Of a DNA stretch of 64,000 nucleotides, positions 34,617-41,831 are shown in pieces. This stretch comes from VRUE01 sp963704545 (GTDB lineage: Bacteria > Actinomycetota > Thermoleophilia > Solirubrobacterales > 70-9), in assembly GCA_963704545.1 (NCBI GenBank), contig OY969915.1, positions 682,001 to 746,000 on the forward strand, in the 5' to 3' direction. Numbering within the stretch: position 1 is the first letter of the stretch; every line of letters begins with the position of its first letter. Made by a program: the position numbers and the translations under genes. The notes beneath the pieces were generated by a model. It saw only the letters and a list, made by a program, of their open reading frames with translations. It did not search any database and was not told the origin of the DNA.

Positions 34617-35930
34617 TTAGGACCGGGTAGGCAAGCGATTCCCTCCCACTGGAATCAGCTCCACCATAATCTCCGGATCGGCGCCAAGCCGATCCACGCC
34701 TCCTTTTTCCCCGCGCTCGGGCCAATTCCTACCCAGGGTTGCGAAGGCCAGGCCGGCGATCGCCAGCACGCCGGCGCCGGCAACCAGGAAGGCCGCCCGC
34801 GGGCTGGCGCCGCTGGCGATCAGCCCGCCGAGCAGGTAGCCGACCCCCGGCATCGCGGCGCCGACCGACTCGAGCACGCTCATCACCCGCGCCTGCATGC
34901 TCTGGCTGGTCAGCTCCTGCACGGCGCTGACCACGCTCACCCACTGCACCCCGTTGCCGGTGCCGCCGACCACCGACGCGGCGCAGGCGAGCGCCAGCGC
35001 CGGCGCCGCCGCGAGGCCCAGGTAGCCGACGCCGACGACCACCGTGCTGAAGAAGAGCAGCAGGGGTAGCGACGCCTTGCGCACGGCGACGAAGACGAGG
35101 CTGCCGATCACCATCCCCACCCCCCAGCTGGCCAGCAGCAGGCCGTAGCCGGAGTCGCCGGAATCGAGCGTCTGCTTGGCGTAGATCACCTCGATCGGGA
35201 TCACCGCCGCGAAGAAGACGAACGCGGCGCCCTGTGCGAAGAGGAGCCGCCTCAGCGTCGCCCTCTCGCGGATGTAGGCGATGCCGGCGCGGACGCGGTC
35301 GCGGACCTGGCCGGGATCGGGCTCGGCCTGGGGCAGCGTCCCCGCGGTGAGCAGGATCCAGGCGATCGCGTAGAAGGAGGCGGCGTCGAGCAGCAGGGCC
35401 GCCTGCACGCCGAAGCCGGCGACGATCAGGCCGGCGAGGCCGGGGCCGATCGCGGCGCCGCCGGTGAAGGCCACGTTGAGGATCGCGTTTCCCGCGCGCA
35501 GTTCGCCGTCCGGCTCCAGCAGGGCCGCGACGACGGCCCGGGTCAGCGCCCGCCCCGCGAGGGCAAGCGTCCCGTCGATTGCGGCCAGCACGATCACTCC
35601 GGCGAGGGCGAAATCCTTGCCGGCGAGGAGCGCCAGGGCGCCGAAGGCGGCCGCCTCCCCGCAATAGATGACCGGCAGGGCGAAGCGCGGTGGCGGCTGC
35701 TCGACCCGCGCGACCAGGACGGGCGCGATCAGAGCAGGGAGGAAACGGGTGCCGATGAAGAGGGCCGCCGTCGCCATCGCGCTTCCCGTGCGGTCGTAGA
35801 CCAGGACCGAGAGGGCCACGATCCCCATCCAGTCGCCCAGCTCGTTGACCGCGTAGCTCACGGCCAGGCGCCGGAATTGCGGCCTTCTCAGGGGGTCGGT
35901 TAGGCGTGAATTACGCATTGCTGGACGCAC
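34617..35930 (-). CDS. MFS transporter (enterobactin-exporter-like, MFS_3)
   Basis: A 437-residue membrane protein with 12 predicted helices. It shows the N-terminal RRPQFRRLAVSYAVNELGDWMG pattern and AGNAILNVAFTGGAAIGPGLAG typical of MFS_3 drug or siderophore exporters. ATG 35918 is an alternative start. Direct repeats at 35946-35973 upstream may be an operator. The substrate is unknown. Confidence 0.84.
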   Translation of the reverse strand: MRPAMRNSRLTDPLRRPQFRRLAVSYAVNELGDWMGIVALSVLVYDRTGSAMATAALFIGTRFLPALIAPVLVARVEQPPPRFALPVIYCGEAAAFGALALLAGKDFALAGVIVLAAIDGTLALAGRALTRAVVAALLEPDGELRAGNAILNVAFTGGAAIGPGLAGLIVAGFGVQAALLLDAASFYAIAWILLTAGTLPQAEPDPGQVRDRVRAGIAYIRERATLRRLLFAQGAAFVFFAAVIPIEVIYAKQTLDSGDSGYGLLLASWGVGMVIGSLVFVAVRKASLPLLLFFSTVVVGVGYLGLAAAPALALACAASVVGGTGNGVQWVSVVSAVQELTSQSMQARVMSVLESVGAAMPGVGYLLGGLIASGASPRAAFLVAGAGVLAIAGLAFATLGRNWPERGEKGGVDRLGADPEIMVELIPVGGNRLPTRS

Positions 35931-35945
35931 GAACTACTGCATTTA

Positions 35946-35973
35946 TGCACAAGATTTCCTGCAGATGCACAAG
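35946..35973. promoter_or_regulatory. Direct repeats ATGCACAAG, 20 bp apart
   Basis: TGCACAAG occurs at 35946-35953 and 35966-35973, two helical turns apart, each preceded by A and followed by a T-rich step. They lie 16-43 bp upstream of the MFS transporter start (minus strand), the right place for a regulator-binding site. Confidence 0.4.
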
Positions 35974-36099
35974 TTTCGGCGAACCTGTGCTACAAAGTTG
36001 GCAGGCAATTAACGAGTTTCAGATCGCGGTTTGCAATCTGAGGGTTTCAGCAACCGAAAGGGAATAGGAACCATGGGCTTCCGTAACTAAGTTCTTCAA

Positions 36100-36160
36100 G
36101 CGAGCGTTTGACGCTCGCCCAGTCTCAAAGGGGCGTCCCGTTCGCGGGGCGCCCTTCTTG
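36100..36160 (+). terminator. Tandem hairpins with UUCG-loop intrinsic terminator
   Basis: GCGAGCG/CGCTCGC (36100-36118) is followed by GGGCGTCCCG-TTCG-CGGGGCGCCC (36131-36154) and TTCTTGGTT. This marks the end of a plus-strand transcript that carries no normal protein gene. Confidence 0.65.
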
Positions 36161-36420
36161 GTTGTGCACCTCGTTCGGGGTCTCTCGGCTCGAACCTCCA
36201 GCCGGCCTCGTCCGTCCTCTCGCCGAACGACCGCCGCGACCGGCCTCTTGCAGGTGGTCCAGCCGGCTTGCCGGCCAGGGTTCTTGCCGCTACCTTCATT
36301 CGGACGCAATCCCCGCCCGCGGCAGGTCCGAGCCGATCTTGCAGAGGGAATGGGCGACCGCCCATGAATCCCCAGCCAAGGTCGCGGACAGGTTGTCGCA
36401 TCCCCGGTACGAAGAGGCCG

Positions 36421-37824
36421 ATGGCTGAAGATCGCCCCACTCGCGCAGCACTCGCAGGCATGAGCGTAGCCCTGGCGGCGACGGCTGCCTTCGCCGTCTG
36501 GTGGGCGCCGGAATGCACCTGGAACCTGCCGCTCTTCGCCGTCCTGCTCACCTTCTCGGTGTTCAGCGACCTGACCGCGGTCTCGACCGAATCGAAGGTC
36601 AAAGTCTCGGGCAGCTTCCTCGCCCTGGTCGTGGCGATGGTCTTCCTCGGTGGCACCCCGGCCAGCCTGATCGGCGTTGCCACGATCGCGGTCGGCTGGT
36701 TGCGCTGGCACGACGAGGGCCACTACCTGCTCAACAACCTCCTCACCTACGCGGTGTTCCCCCTCCTCGGCGGGATCGCCTTCGACGCCGTCACCGAGGC
36801 CGCCGGCCTGACCCAGGACGACGCCTACTTCTACCTGCTCGTCTTCGCGCTCTTCCAATTCTCCCTCGCGATCAACTTCGTGCTTGTCGCCGGTTACCGC
36901 GCATACGTGGAGCGGACGCGGTTCTCGGGCCAGCTGCGCGTCCTGCCCCCGGTCCTCCCCTCCGAGTTCGCGAGCGCGATGCTGGCCGTCGCCGTCGCCT
37001 TCATATACCACGTGATCGGGATCTCGGCGATCGCCCTCTTCGGCGTCGTCCTGATCACCTTCCAGTACCTGCTCGGCCAGCTGCTGCTCTCCCAGCAGCG
37101 CGCTCTCGAGCTGGAGCGGCGCAGCAAGCAGCTCGCCAGCTTCCAGGTCGGGATGTTGAGCGCGATGCTGCGCACGCTCGACCTGCGCGACCAGATGACC
37201 GCGCGGCACTCGGCCGCGGTGGCGCGCTACTCGCGGGCGATCGCCCAGCGCGCCGGCTTCTCGCGCCAGGAGGAGGAGCTCGTCCACATCGCCGCGCTGC
37301 TGCACGACATCGGCAAGTTCATCCTCCCCGACCGCATCCTCAAGGCGAACGTGCCGCTCACCGACGAGGACTGGATGCTGATCAAGCGCCACCCTCAGCA
37401 GGGCGCCCGGGTGGTCTCCTCGCTCGACGGCTACGGGCCGGTGGCGGAGATCATCCTCGCCCACCACGAGCGGATCGACGGCAAGGGCTACCCGCGCGGC
37501 CTGGCCGGCGACGACATCCCCGAGCTGGCCCGGATCATTTCGGTCGCCGACACCTACGACGTGATGACGGCGCGCGACTCCTACCGCACGCCGATGTCCA
37601 GCCACGACGCGATCCAGGAGCTGCGCCGGGTTGCCGGAAAGCAGCTCGACGCCCGCTTCGTCGAGGTCTTCGTCGAGCTGCTCGAGGGCAAGGACGTCTC
37701 CTTCCAGCATGGCGAGGCGGCCGACTTCGAGAAGGAGCTGGCTTTGGAAGCGCGGATCGAAGAGACCGCCAGCCCGCTCGGCAACGACGCCCGCTTCCAG
37801 CCCTCTTCTGTCTCCGTCGGCTAA
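36421..37824 (+). CDS. HD-GYP domain membrane phosphodiesterase
   Basis: A 467-residue protein. Residues 10-230 form several membrane helices (a MASE-like sensor), followed by a short coiled segment and an HD-GYP domain. The domain keeps HD in AALLHDIGKF, HHERIDGKGYP with the GYP motif, and the downstream SVADTYDVMT. It probably hydrolyses cyclic di-GMP. ATG 36421 is preceded by GAAGAGG; ATG 36364 is also possible. The stop sits right before hairpin C2. Confidence 0.86.
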   Translation: MAEDRPTRAALAGMSVALAATAAFAVWWAPECTWNLPLFAVLLTFSVFSDLTAVSTESKVKVSGSFLALVVAMVFLGGTPASLIGVATIAVGWLRWHDEGHYLLNNLLTYAVFPLLGGIAFDAVTEAAGLTQDDAYFYLLVFALFQFSLAINFVLVAGYRAYVERTRFSGQLRVLPPVLPSEFASAMLAVAVAFIYHVIGISAIALFGVVLITFQYLLGQLLLSQQRALELERRSKQLASFQVGMLSAMLRTLDLRDQMTARHSAAVARYSRAIAQRAGFSRQEEELVHIAALLHDIGKFILPDRILKANVPLTDEDWMLIKRHPQQGARVVSSLDGYGPVAEIILAHHERIDGKGYPRGLAGDDIPELARIISVADTYDVMTARDSYRTPMSSHDAIQELRRVAGKQLDARFVEVFVELLEGKDVSFQHGEAADFEKELALEARIEETASPLGNDARFQPSSVSVG

Positions 37825-37825
37825 G

Positions 37826-37900
37826 GGGTGGCGGGTGCCCCTCCCCAAAACGCGCGGCTGAGCCGCGCTTGAGTGTTTTGGGGAGGGGCACCCGCCACCC
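37826..37900. repeat. Nested hairpin family C, copy C2
   Basis: A perfect 26-bp outer stem (37826-37851 with 37875-37900) ending AAAAC/GTTTT, an inner 7-bp GCGCGGC/GCCGCGC hairpin with loop TGA (37852-37868), and the one-sided TTGAGT (37869-37874). It starts 2 bp after the HD-GYP stop. Same plan as C1 with unrelated outer stem sequence. Confidence 0.86.
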
Positions 37901-37947
37901 TGCCGGAACGACCGTCTAGACGACCGGGGGCGCGATACGGTTCCGCG

Positions 37948-38982
37948 ATGCGCGCGGTCACGTTCCAGGCTCCCGGTGAGGTTCGGGTAGACGAGAAGCC
38001 GGCTCCCGAGATCGAAGCCGCCGACGACGTGCTGGTTCGGGTCGAGGCCAGCGGCATCTGCGGCTCCGACCTCCACATCTTCCACGGCCAGGTTCCGGTC
38101 GAGCCGGGGTTCACGATCGGGCATGAGTTCGTCGGCACGGTGCTCGCCGCGGGCGCCGACGTCGAACGGGTCGCGGTCGGCGACCGCGTGCTCGGCTGCT
38201 TCCACACCGCCTGTGCGACCTGCGCGACCTGCCTGCGCGGCGACTACCACCGCTGCGAGCGCGGGCGGATCTTCGGTCACGGCGCCAACCTCGGCGACCT
38301 CCAGGGCGCGCAGGCCGACCAGCTCCTGGTCCCGCGCGCCAACGTGACGCTGCGGCGGGTGCCGGAGGGGATGAGCGACGACGTCGCCCTCTTCGCCGGC
38401 GACGTGATGGGAACCGGTTACCACGCCGTCGTCCACGCCGGGATGCGCTCGGGCGACACGGTGGCGGTGCTGGGGCTGGGCCCGGTCGGGCTCTGCGCCG
38501 TGCAGGCGGCGCTCGCCGGCGGGGCGACCGAGGTCTTCGCGATCGACTCCGTGCAGCAGCGGCTGGCGATGGCGGCGGACTTCGGCGCGACGCCGGTCCA
38601 CCTGACCGAGGAGGAGCCCAAGCGCGTGGTACGGGCGGCGACCGAGAAGCGCGGGGTGGACGTCGTCGTCGACGCGGTCGGCGCCGCAGCGCCGCTGGCG
38701 ATGGCGGTCAGCCTCTGCCGCGACGCCGGCACCGTCTCGGGGATCGGCGCCTACGCCGGCAAGGGCGAGGTCCCGCTCGGACTCGCCTGGCTCAAGGGCC
38801 TGACACTGCGCCTCGGCCTCGCCAACGTGATCGCCCACGTCGACCGCGTGCTGGCGCTGATCGAGGCCGGCAAGCTCGACCCCTCGCCGCTGGTCACCCA
38901 CCACATGAAGCTGGACGAGGCCGCCGAGGCCTACGCGCTCTACGACCAGCGCGAGGCGCTGAAGATCGTCCTGACGCCCTAG
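37948..38982 (+). CDS. Zinc-dependent alcohol dehydrogenase (MDR family)
   Basis: A 344-residue medium-chain dehydrogenase. Catalytic zinc ligands lie in SGICGSDLHIFH and TIGHEFVG, and structural zinc Cys in CFHTACATCATCLRGDYHRC. The cofactor loop is VLGLGPVGLCAVQ. The substrate is an alcohol or polyol, not specified by sequence. ATG 37948 starts the conserved MRAVTFQAPG. The family A hairpin A4 follows the stop directly. Confidence 0.88.
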   Translation: MRAVTFQAPGEVRVDEKPAPEIEAADDVLVRVEASGICGSDLHIFHGQVPVEPGFTIGHEFVGTVLAAGADVERVAVGDRVLGCFHTACATCATCLRGDYHRCERGRIFGHGANLGDLQGAQADQLLVPRANVTLRRVPEGMSDDVALFAGDVMGTGYHAVVHAGMRSGDTVAVLGLGPVGLCAVQAALAGGATEVFAIDSVQQRLAMAADFGATPVHLTEEEPKRVVRAATEKRGVDVVVDAVGAAAPLAMAVSLCRDAGTVSGIGAYAGKGEVPLGLAWLKGLTLRLGLANVIAHVDRVLALIEAGKLDPSPLVTHHMKLDEAAEAYALYDQREALKIVLTP

Positions 38983-39027
38983 GTGCAACGTTTTACGGCT
39001 CTGACAGAGCCGTAAAACGTTGCACCT
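38981..39027. repeat. Family A hairpin copy A4 (perfect)
   Basis: A 22-bp arm at 38981-39002 beginning AGGTGCAACGTTTTACGGCT pairs perfectly with 39006-39027 around the loop GAC. It shares arm sequence with A1-A3 at 14-15 kb. It overlaps the last base pairs of the dehydrogenase stop and probably ends that transcript. Confidence 0.85.
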
Positions 39028-39046
39028 GGTGTGGGACCGTGGCAGC

Positions 39047-39343
39047 ATGGGCCCGATGGCGCTTTTGGACGACGCCGAGATCGAGCAGAGGCTCTCCGGC
39101 CTGGAGGGGTGGGAGCGCTCCGGCGAGGCGATCGCCAAGACCTTCGGCTGCGGCGACTTCGTCGGCTCGGTGCGGTTCGTCGAGAGCCTGGTCGAGCCGG
39201 CCGAGGGGATGAACCACCATCCCGACCTGGCGATCTCCTGGAGCGAGGTGACCGTGACGATCTCCACCCACTCCGAGGGGGGCCTCACCGCGGCCGACTT
39301 CGAGCTGGCGGCGAAGGTCGACGCCCTATCGCCGACGAGCTGA
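39047..39343 (+). CDS. Pterin-4a-carbinolamine dehydratase (PCD/DCoH)
   Basis: A small (98-residue) protein with the PCD signature: WERSGEAIAKTFGCGDF and the active-site block EGMNHHPDLAISWSEVTVTISTH. It recycles or dehydrates 4a-hydroxypterins, and in bacteria can also serve molybdopterin or folate metabolism. ATG 39047 or 39056. Its stop overlaps the next gene. Confidence 0.85.
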   Translation: MGPMALLDDAEIEQRLSGLEGWERSGEAIAKTFGCGDFVGSVRFVESLVEPAEGMNHHPDLAISWSEVTVTISTHSEGGLTAADFELAAKVDALSPTS

Positions 39344-39741
39344 GAATCGACGGGCGGCTCTCGATCCCGCTGGCCGAGATCGAGCTGCGGGCGAGCCGGT
39401 CGTCCGGCCCCGGCGGGCAGCACGCGAACGTGACCGCCTCGCGGGTGGAAGCGGTGTTCGACGTCGAGGCCTCGCGGGTCTTGGACGAGCGCCAGAAGGA
39501 CCGCCTGGCCGGCCGGGCCGGGCCGGTCCTCACCGCCGTCTCCCAGGACGCGCGCGGCCAGGCGCGCAACCGCGAACTGGCTCTGCGGCGGCTGGCGGAG
39601 AAGATCGCCGCCGGCCTGGCGGAGCCGGTGCGCCGCCGCCCGACACGCCCGACGCGGGCCTCCCGCGAGCGGCGCCTGGAAGAGAAGCGGCGAGCGGGGG
39701 AACGCAAGCGGGGTCGGCGGCGACCCGGCGGCGACTACTGA
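39340..39741 (+). CDS. arfB: ArfB-like peptidyl-tRNA hydrolase (GGQ), apparent CTG start
   Basis: A 133-residue ribosome-rescue factor related to release factors. The catalytic loop is SRSSGPGGQHANVTASRVEAVF, and the C-terminal tail is a long Arg/Lys-rich segment that threads the empty mRNA tunnel in this family. In this frame there is no ATG, GTG or TTG before the conserved domain. The best start is CTG 39340, which overlaps the PCD stop as CTGA, copying the usual ATGA coupling. Confidence 0.8.
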   Translation: MRIDGRLSIPLAEIELRASRSSGPGGQHANVTASRVEAVFDVEASRVLDERQKDRLAGRAGPVLTAVSQDARGQARNRELALRRLAEKIAAGLAEPVRRRPTRPTRASRERRLEEKRRAGERKRGRRRPGGDY

Positions 39742-40997
39742 GCGGACTCGCCGGGCCCGATCGGTTCGCCGCGCTGGCGCAGGCGGTTGTAGCCGGCCGC
39801 GCGCCAGCGCAGCGGGCCCTCGTGCTCGATCGCGAAGCGGCGGGCGGGTTTGCCGGGCGCCACGCTGTGCATGGCCAGGCTGCGGCGGGCGCCGTCCGGA
39901 CGCTCTTCCCAGAAGGCGACCGAGACCAGCGTCACGCGGCGGGCCAGGTGTCCGGTGGGCCTCGCCTCGATCGCGTAGGACCCGGGAGCGACCTCGGTGA
40001 CGGCGACCTCCAGCCGCGTTCTCGGCCAGGTCGCCTTGCCGATGAAGTGGGCGAGCCGCTGCACGGCGACGTTGGTCCAGCGGCGCTGGGTCCCGCGCAG
40101 CTCGAAGGATCGGGGCTGGCTCCAACTCGCGCCCTGGCGCCCGGGGCTCGGCGGGCTCTCGCCGGCGCCGACCCTGTTCAGCCGTCGCATGTAGGAGGGC
40201 GTGCGCTTCATCCGCAGCTGGAGCGCCAGCCAGGTCCCCACCCCACGGTCCATGCCCCAGCGCCCGTGCCAGTGCGCCCAGTCCAGCTGCGTGTCGTCCA
40301 GCGGGAGGAGGACGACCTCGGGGGTCAGTCCCGGATCGGGTGGGTCGGGGACGCTGACGTCGGAGAGGGGCAGCATCGGATGCGCACCCCGCTCGTGGTA
40401 GGAAGCATGTGAGTCGACGGCGACGTAGACGTCGGGGCCACCCGACCTCGATTCGAATGATCTGGTGACGGGCTTGCCGTGCCCGGCGAGCGTTACATGC
40501 GTCGCTTCGTCGTCGCCTTCGAGGAGCTTGACCCGCACCTGGACGAGCTCCCAGTCGCCGTCGTGGCGACCCGGTGGCAGCACGCAGGGGTTGTCGACGT
40601 AGAAAAGCCAGTATTGGAGGAACTTCGTGTTGGCGCCGCCGGCGACGACGCGGCCGTAACAGGTGCCCCCCGTGGCGAGGTCCTGCGCGGGCGCGTAGGC
40701 CTGCAGCAGCGCGTTGCTGCGCTCCTGAGTGTCGAGGCCCGGTCCGTCGTTCAGGGGGTTGAGCCTCGATTTGAGCTCTTCCAGGCGTTCGAGCATCGAC
40801 ACCTCCCCGGGCGGCGTTCCCGGGGCCGTCTGTTCGTCCTCGCCGACGAAGGCGGAGCGCTGCAAGTAGGGGTCGGCAAGGCTCGGGCGCCAGCGCTCGA
40901 GCGCATCGAAGTGGAGCCGCGGGGCGAAGCGGCGCAGCAGCTCCAGCCGCTCCTCCCTTGAGAGCGCCAGCGAGCCCGACTGATTGATCGGCGGCAT
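39735..40997 (-). CDS. Vps62/DUF946-like protein
   Basis: A 420-residue protein starting at ATG 40997 with no signal peptide. The block YWLFYVDNP, then GRHDGDWELVQVRV and AVDSHASYH resemble the Vps62-related family found in fungi, plants and some bacteria, whose role is unknown. The gene is convergent with and overlaps arfB by 7 bp. I rate the family match as likely, not certain. Confidence 0.65.
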   Translation of the reverse strand: MPPINQSGSLALSREERLELLRRFAPRLHFDALERWRPSLADPYLQRSAFVGEDEQTAPGTPPGEVSMLERLEELKSRLNPLNDGPGLDTQERSNALLQAYAPAQDLATGGTCYGRVVAGGANTKFLQYWLFYVDNPCVLPPGRHDGDWELVQVRVKLLEGDDEATHVTLAGHGKPVTRSFESRSGGPDVYVAVDSHASYHERGAHPMLPLSDVSVPDPPDPGLTPEVVLLPLDDTQLDWAHWHGRWGMDRGVGTWLALQLRMKRTPSYMRRLNRVGAGESPPSPGRQGASWSQPRSFELRGTQRRWTNVAVQRLAHFIGKATWPRTRLEVAVTEVAPGSYAIEARPTGHLARRVTLVSVAFWEERPDGARRSLAMHSVAPGKPARRFAIEHEGPLRWRAAGYNRLRQRGEPIGPGESAQ

Positions 40998-41051
40998 CGG
41001 ATCGATCCTTTCACGGGGCCGGCCGAGGCGTCGCCTGCGAGACTGGGCGCG

Positions 41052-41399
41052 ATGGCGAAGCGGAGGAAGCGGGCGCCGCGGCGCAAGGCGCCGACCGTCG
41101 AGTACGTCGATGCGGACGGGAACAAGCTGACCCTGCGCGAGACGCTCAGCGCGGCCACCGTCGCCAAGCTCGAAGAGGGGCCGGCGACCGCGGCGACGAC
41201 GCAGGAGGATGCCTGGCGCCGTCGCTCGGAGCAGCTCTTCGAGCGCCTCGCGGTCAGCTGGGAGATCGCCGGTCTGCCGCTGGAGGACCAGAAGCTGCTC
41301 CTCGGCCGCTACCGCATGGCCGACCCCGCCACCCAGCAATGGGTCCGCGAGACGATCGACGCGCACCTGCGGCGCTATATCCCGGAGCTCTCCGGGTAG
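41052..41399 (+). CDS. Conserved hypothetical basic protein
   Basis: A 115-residue protein with a very basic N-terminus (AKRRKRAPRRKAP), a short beta segment (EYVDADGNKLTLRETLS) and a helical C-terminus (QLFERLAVSWEIAGLPL, WVRETIDAHLRRYIP). No domain recognised. Divergent from the Vps62-like gene. High-GC codon use agrees with a normal chromosomal gene. Confidence 0.65.
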   Translation: MAKRRKRAPRRKAPTVEYVDADGNKLTLRETLSAATVAKLEEGPATAATTQEDAWRRRSEQLFERLAVSWEIAGLPLEDQKLLLGRYRMADPATQQWVRETIDAHLRRYIPELSG

Positions 41400-41427
41400 C
41401 GAGAACAGACCAACGAAAGGAGCCAGC

Positions 41428-41808
41428 ATGTTCGCGAGCACCAAGGCAACCAGCAGCTTCGCGGTCGACGACGTCGAGGCGGCGAAGCGGTTCTACGGGG
41501 AGACGCTCGGGCTCGGGACCACCGACCTCAGCGAGGAGCACGGCCTGATCTCGCTCCAGCTCGCCGACGACCGTCAGGTCCTCGTCTACCGCAAACAGGA
41601 CTTCGCCCCCGCCTCCTACACGATCCTCAACTTCGAAGTCGACGACGTCGACGCAGCCGTCGACGAGCTCTCCGGCAAGGGCGTGACCTTCGAGCGCTAC
41701 GACGGCTTCGGCCAGGACGAGAAGGGCATCGCCCGCGGCCCCGGCCCCCAGGTCGCCTGGTTCAAGGACCCGGCCGGGAACATCCTCTCGGTACTGGAGC
41801 AGGGATAG
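41428..41808 (+). CDS. VOC-superfamily (glyoxalase-like) protein
   Basis: A 126-residue protein with two beta-alpha-beta-beta-beta modules: SSFAVDDVEAAKRFYGETLGL and YTILNFEVDDVDAAVDELSGKG, ending WFKDPAGNILSVLE. Metal and substrate are unknown. ATG 41428 follows AAAGGAG. Confidence 0.85.
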   Translation: MFASTKATSSFAVDDVEAAKRFYGETLGLGTTDLSEEHGLISLQLADDRQVLVYRKQDFAPASYTILNFEVDDVDAAVDELSGKGVTFERYDGFGQDEKGIARGPGPQVAWFKDPAGNILSVLEQG

Positions 41809-41831
41809 GGGCAGTGATCTAGGGTTCCGGA

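Larger units (their letters stand above)
35931..36420. other. 490-bp intergenic region with leader-like features
   Basis: There is no protein gene with good support here. AT-rich DNA with direct repeats (35946-35973) serves the minus-strand MFS gene. On the plus strand a five-codon ORF (MGFRN, 36073-36090) follows a purine-rich tract, then two hairpins, the second a UUCG-loop intrinsic terminator ending near 36160. From 36160 to 36420 I see only a probable promoter region for the HD-GYP gene. No known riboswitch consensus was recognised. Confidence 0.45.

Noticed and set aside
36073..36090. MGFRN as a microcin C-like peptide ending in Asn
   Set aside because: Five codons with no adenylating enzyme or exporter nearby; too short to support beyond a leader ORF.
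36001..36120. Cyclic di-GMP riboswitch ahead of the HD-GYP gene
   Set aside because: The GEMM-I core sequences were not found; the region is reported only as an unclassified leader.
36019..40125. 1368-residue minus-strand open frame
   Set aside because: It lies opposite well-supported plus-strand genes (HD-GYP, dehydrogenase, PCD, ArfB) and reads as low-complexity Arg/Asp/Gly-rich sequence, typical of GC-rich antisense frames.
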